Positions 51,626 to 54,540 of a stretch of DNA of 54,540 nucleotides are shown in pieces; the stretch's first letter is position 1; each line of letters begins with the position of its first letter. The notes under the pieces were generated by a model. It was not told where the DNA came from. It made no database searches and saw only the letters and a program-made list of their open reading frames with translations. This DNA comes from Anaerolineaceae bacterium. Its GTDB lineage: Bacteria; Chloroflexota; Anaerolineae; Anaerolineales; UBA11657. The position numbers and the translations under genes are program-made. The stretch lies in contig BGOS01000026.1 of the NCBI GenBank assembly GCA_003569365.1, positions 1 through 54,540 of the forward strand, written 5' to 3'.

Positions 51626-53062
51626 TTACTGCGATGCATACAACTCCGGCACTTCCAGTGCCAGCCATTGCGTAGGATCCACTTGGTTGCTGTTTACCCA
51701 CACTTCCCAGTGCAAGTGCGTGCCGGTGGAAGACCGGTGTTGCCAACTGTGCCAATCACTTCCCCGGCCTGCACCGCCTGGCCGGGCTTTACTAGAACGC
51801 TGGCCTGATGCCAGTAAGCTGTGAAGACACCCAGCCATGGTCAAGGATCGTGGCGCCACCGCGGATTTGAAGCTGTTCCGCAAGCACGACCACACCATCG
51901 GTTGGTGCCCGGATGGGAGTGCCGGCAGGCGCACCAAAATCAATGCCACCGTGAAACGTGCGAAACGGACTGCCGTTATAGCCTGCGGCGCAGTCCGAAT
52001 TGAGTGGTGATGTATTGTGATGAGATGGGCTGCACAAACTCGGCGGTCCACAGGCGCGTGGCCGTGAAGGCTTTAGCCACAGCTTGAATGCGCGCTACTT
52101 CGCCATCTCCGACCTGCGGATCGTTTAGCAGCGCGGCCTTCTCGTCTTGCAGCAATATCAGCTGTGCGCAAAATGCGCATTGGAGACGCGCACGCGCAAC
52201 TCCACATTCACAGCCGCACCGCGCGGCGGCTGGGCGCGCACCCGCAACGCATACACGCCCGGCTCGGTGATGGCGTTCACGCCATGCAGCGCAATCTGTC
52301 CCGTGCCCAGCTGCGAAAAATGCAATGGCTCGCCATCAAACTCACCGCTCAGCACCGCAGCGCTGGCAAGCGTAAGCACTACCGCCAGTGGCTCGCCTTG
52401 TGCGGGATGATCTGGATAAACAGTTATTGATTGGAACGGCAGCGGCAATGAGTTCTCCGCCGGTGCTGGCAGCTGCAGCTGGAGCCCCGGGGCGGCTGCC
52501 AGCGATGACAGCTGATTGGTCAAGGCGAGTTGTTGCATGGTGAGTCCCGCCCGCGCAGCCAGCAACGCAAGCGTCTCGCCGGGCTGCACCACTACCGCAT
52601 GCTGTGCGGACAGCACTGGCTGCTCATCATCGCCAGCTAGAAATAAAAACGACTGCCCAAGAAACAGCGCGGCCGGATTCACAAGGCGGTTGAGGCGCAC
52701 AAGTGTTGGCAGGTCTGAGCGCAGACGGTACAAGAGGTTTGGCAGGCTGTCGCCGGCAGCCAAACTGATGCGTGGCCAGCACTCCACGCATGCCGGCAAA
52801 GCCGGGCACAAGCAGGCGCTGGCCCACGTCCAACAGCCCGGGATCCGTAATTGCGTTTGCTTTTTGCAATGCCTCCACACTAGTGCCCAGCAGCTGCGCA
52901 ATTGTGTAAAGGCTTTCGCCAGCCTGCACAATAGACCTGGACCGTCCTCTTCAGGCTGCATATGCATTGCGTGAAGGCACCAGCACCAGTGCCGCAACTG
53001 CAAGGGTAAAGCAGTGCACGCGCCAGAGTAGTGTGCTGCGTGGACACACCGGCAACGCGCAT
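51626..53062 (-). pseudogene. LysM-M23 peptidoglycan peptidase, frame-broken
   Basis: Pieces in three frames assemble in order into one secreted cell-wall hydrolase. Near 53030-52950 a signal-peptide-like HCFTLAVAALVLVPSRNAYAA appears. A LysM domain follows (QAGESLYTIAQLLGTSVEAL, about 52929-52800), a second (AAGDSLPNLLYRLRSDLPTL) and a third (VQPGETLALLAARAGLTMQQ). The M23 domain reads FHGGIDFGAPAGTPIRAP and then, in another frame, GTHLHWEVWVNSNQVDPTQW, with the HxH zinc motif of lysostaphin-type endopeptidases. At least five breaks are needed (about 52930, 52800, 52170, 51830 and 51745). The start near 53062 is approximate. The number of breaks at a sequence edge suggests base-calling errors. 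Confidence 0.75.
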
Positions 53063-53243
53063 AAAATTGATGCGCAAGTCCGGGAGCAGGCTAGCCAATT
53101 GCTTATCATTGGGTTTTGATTCGCGCTCTGCGGCAGGGCAGAGCGCAGGTGATTAATCCGGCAGTTTACGGGAAAACAGGCAGTGCATCCGGCTTCGCGT
53201 GCGCTTCAGTGTGCATGCAGGAGCCGGCAATATAATCGCCACA

Positions 53244-54311
53244 ATGCCAATTCGACGCACGTGCATTATAGCGACACTGGCCGGATTGCTTGTGGCGTGC
53301 GGTGCTGTGGCACGCCCTGCGGTTGTGGCGCGCACCATTCCAACTGCGCTTCCCTCACGCACAGCAACGCCCACGCAAACGGCCACGCCCCCTGCAACTC
53401 CGGAACCAACTGCAACCCCGCACCCGCTTTCAATTGCCGCGCTGCGCCAGGGCGAGTATCCGGGCAGCCGGCTGGCTCTGGAACAGCCATTGGAAGCCGG
53501 CATCAACTATGCGCGCTCCATCGTGTCTTATCAATCCGAGGGACTTAAAATCTACGCGCTGCTGACTGTTCCATTTGGGGAGCGACCCGCAGCGGGATGG
53601 CGGTGATTGTTTTTAATCACGGCTATATTGCGCCGGCCGAGTACCGCACCACTGAACGCTATGTAAATTACATGGGGGCCTTGTCTCGGAGCGGTTACAT
53701 TGTGCTGCGGCCGGACTACCGCGGGCACGGCAGCTCTGAAGGCGTGGCGCGTGGCGCTTACGGTGCACCGGATTATGTGGTGGATGTGATGAATGCGGTT
53801 GGCGCAATCAAACAATATTCCGACGCTGACCCGGCCCGCATTGGAATGTGGGGCCACTCGATGGGCGGCTACATCACATTGCGGGTGATGGTGGCCACGC
53901 GCGACATCAAAGCCGGCGTGATCTGGGCTGGTGTGGTGGCGTCCTACCGGATATAGTTGCCAACTGGAGCCGGCTTACCGGCGGTGCAGGAGTGCAACTC
54001 CTGTGGCTGGCTGGGGCACCCGGTGGACCCGGTCGCTGAGCAAACTTTTGGCAGCCCGCAATCCAGCCCGAAGTTTTGAGCGATATCTCCGCCAATAGTT
54101 TTCTGCTGACATCTCCGGTCCGCTGCAGCTGCATCACGGCAGTATTGATCAAGTTGTGCCGGCAGTTTTTTCCGAAACTCTTATCAGCAGCTGCGCACTG
54201 CCGGCCAGCCGGCAGAGTTGTATCTGTACCCGCAAGGCGACCACAATCTCCGCTTGAATTTGAGGAGGCAATGCAGCGCACGCTGCGGTTTTTGAGGAGC
54301 ACCTAAAATGA
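53244..54311 (+). pseudogene. Lipoprotein alpha/beta hydrolase, frame-broken
   Basis: A serine hydrolase of the prolyl-oligopeptidase/dienelactone-hydrolase type. ATG at 53244 begins MPIRRTCIIATLAGLLVAC, a lipoprotein signal with the acylated Cys, then a Thr/Pro-rich linker (SRTATPTQTATPPATPEPTA) and YQSEGLKIYALLTVPFG. After a break near 53590 the frame gives VFNHGYIAPAEY, RPDYRGHGSS and GMWGHSMGGYITLR, the GxSxG nucleophile elbow. After further breaks near 53950 and 54050 onwards, HHGSIDQVVP (acid) and YPQGDHN (His) complete the triad. Restoring one T in the T-run near 54290 would end the protein in EEHLK at 54311. Breaks look like missing bases, so the gene may be intact in the organism. 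Confidence 0.78.
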
Positions 54312-54435
54312 TGGTGGGCAGTTTGCTGCCGGGAGTGGTCTGCCTTAGCAGCCAGCTCACTTGCACATTCGGGCAATATTCGTTATTATGCGTCCGCGGC
54401 CTGATTTACTGTGGCTGGTCGTGCGACATCCCTGC

Positions 54436-54465
54436 TTGACAATCTCGCTGGCGGTCTTGTACAAT
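54436..54465 (+). promoter_or_regulatory. Strong promoter reading out of the window
   Basis: -35 TTGACA (54436-54441), 18-base spacer, -10 TACAAT (54460-54465). Predicted start near 54473. The downstream gene lies beyond the window. The 54312-54435 stretch shows nothing else. Confidence 0.65.
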
Positions 54466-54514
54466 TACGCGTATAACCATGTCGATCGATTTGTTGGTAC
54501 TCGTCCCGTAATTT

Positions 54515-54534
54515 GCTTCTCGTAATTGAGAAGC
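54515..54534 (+). repeat. Small hairpin in the leader of the outgoing transcript
   Basis: The arms GCTTCTC and GAGAAGC with a 6-nt loop lie about 40 bases into the predicted transcript. It could be a leader structure; no T-tract follows within the window. Confidence 0.4.
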
Positions 54535-54540
54535 CTTTGC

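Noticed and set aside
51273-51824. Plus-strand gene of 183 codons
   Set aside because: It crosses antisense into the M23 peptidase domain and has no recognisable domain or ribosome-binding site.

Overview
The window looks like a GC-rich chromosomal stretch of an uncultured Chloroflexota (Anaerolineae-like) bacterium. That assignment is an inference from gene content: RNase J instead of an RNase E system, Thr/Pro-rich lipoproteins after a lipobox, an orphan DnaJ-type zinc-finger protein, DUF3467 next to a prokaryotic translin, GreA beside LysS, and many family-4 glycosyltransferases. No rRNA, CRISPR array, transposase or integrase was seen. There is one tRNA, tRNA-Leu(CAA). Recognisable promoters resemble sigma-70 sites, with -35 boxes such as TTGACA and -10 boxes such as TATACT, TACAAT or TATATT.

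Layout. (1) 1-2136: a frame-broken galE at the edge, divergent from a glycosyltransferase. (2) 2231-5853: an SLC13-type permease and RNase J; the RNase J leader carries a strong intrinsic terminator after a good promoter. (3) 6301-13811, minus strand: a probable envelope or polysaccharide operon made of a metzincin-like lipoprotein, two glycosyltransferases (one WecG/TagA type), a six-CXXC zinc-finger protein, a small unknown and a secreted GH71/99-like protein with FG-GAP repeats. (4) 13915-20434: cold-shock protein, aldehyde dehydrogenase, GtrB-like glycosyltransferase, dnaK, a branched-chain aminotransferase and a small membrane protein. (5) 20581-24670: an APH-fold kinase overlapping an enolase paralogue that lacks a conserved active-site histidine, a GNAT acetyltransferase and a DUF92 membrane protein. 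(6) 24748-32744: a catabolic-looking cluster of a Rieske oxygenase, a GcvT-fold protein and three tandem PYROXD2/phytoene-desaturase-like flavoproteins, divergent from an Lrp/AsnC regulator, with a perfect inverted repeat spanning the divergent promoters. (7) 32860-41904: housekeeping genes (a potA remnant, ssb, DUF3467, translin, nadK, a zinc-finger membrane protein, greA, lysS, pepF, ychF, tRNA-Leu). (8) 42040-51083: a second polysaccharide locus with two membrane-anchored unknowns, two glycosyltransferases, a WcaJ/WbaP-type initiating phosphotransferase, a GT2 and two tandem paralogous polytopic membrane proteins. (9) 51084-54540: fragments of a LysM/M23 peptidase and an alpha/beta hydrolase, then a strong outward-facing promoter.

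How the genes fit together. In the Rieske cluster, I infer that the oxygenase demethylates or hydroxylates a methylated-nitrogen or similar compound, the GcvT-fold protein passes the one-carbon unit to tetrahydrofolate, and the flavoproteins oxidise later intermediates, under Lrp-type control. The two glycosyltransferase loci probably build cell-surface glycans.

Quality caution. Broken genes are concentrated in the first 0.8 kb and the last 3 kb. Most breaks are repaired by restoring a single missing base, often in a homopolymer. Low-coverage contig ends are therefore a likely cause, and those genes should not be taken as true pseudogenes without read evidence. Isolated frameshifts also occur near 33.05, 43.37 and 48.85 kb.
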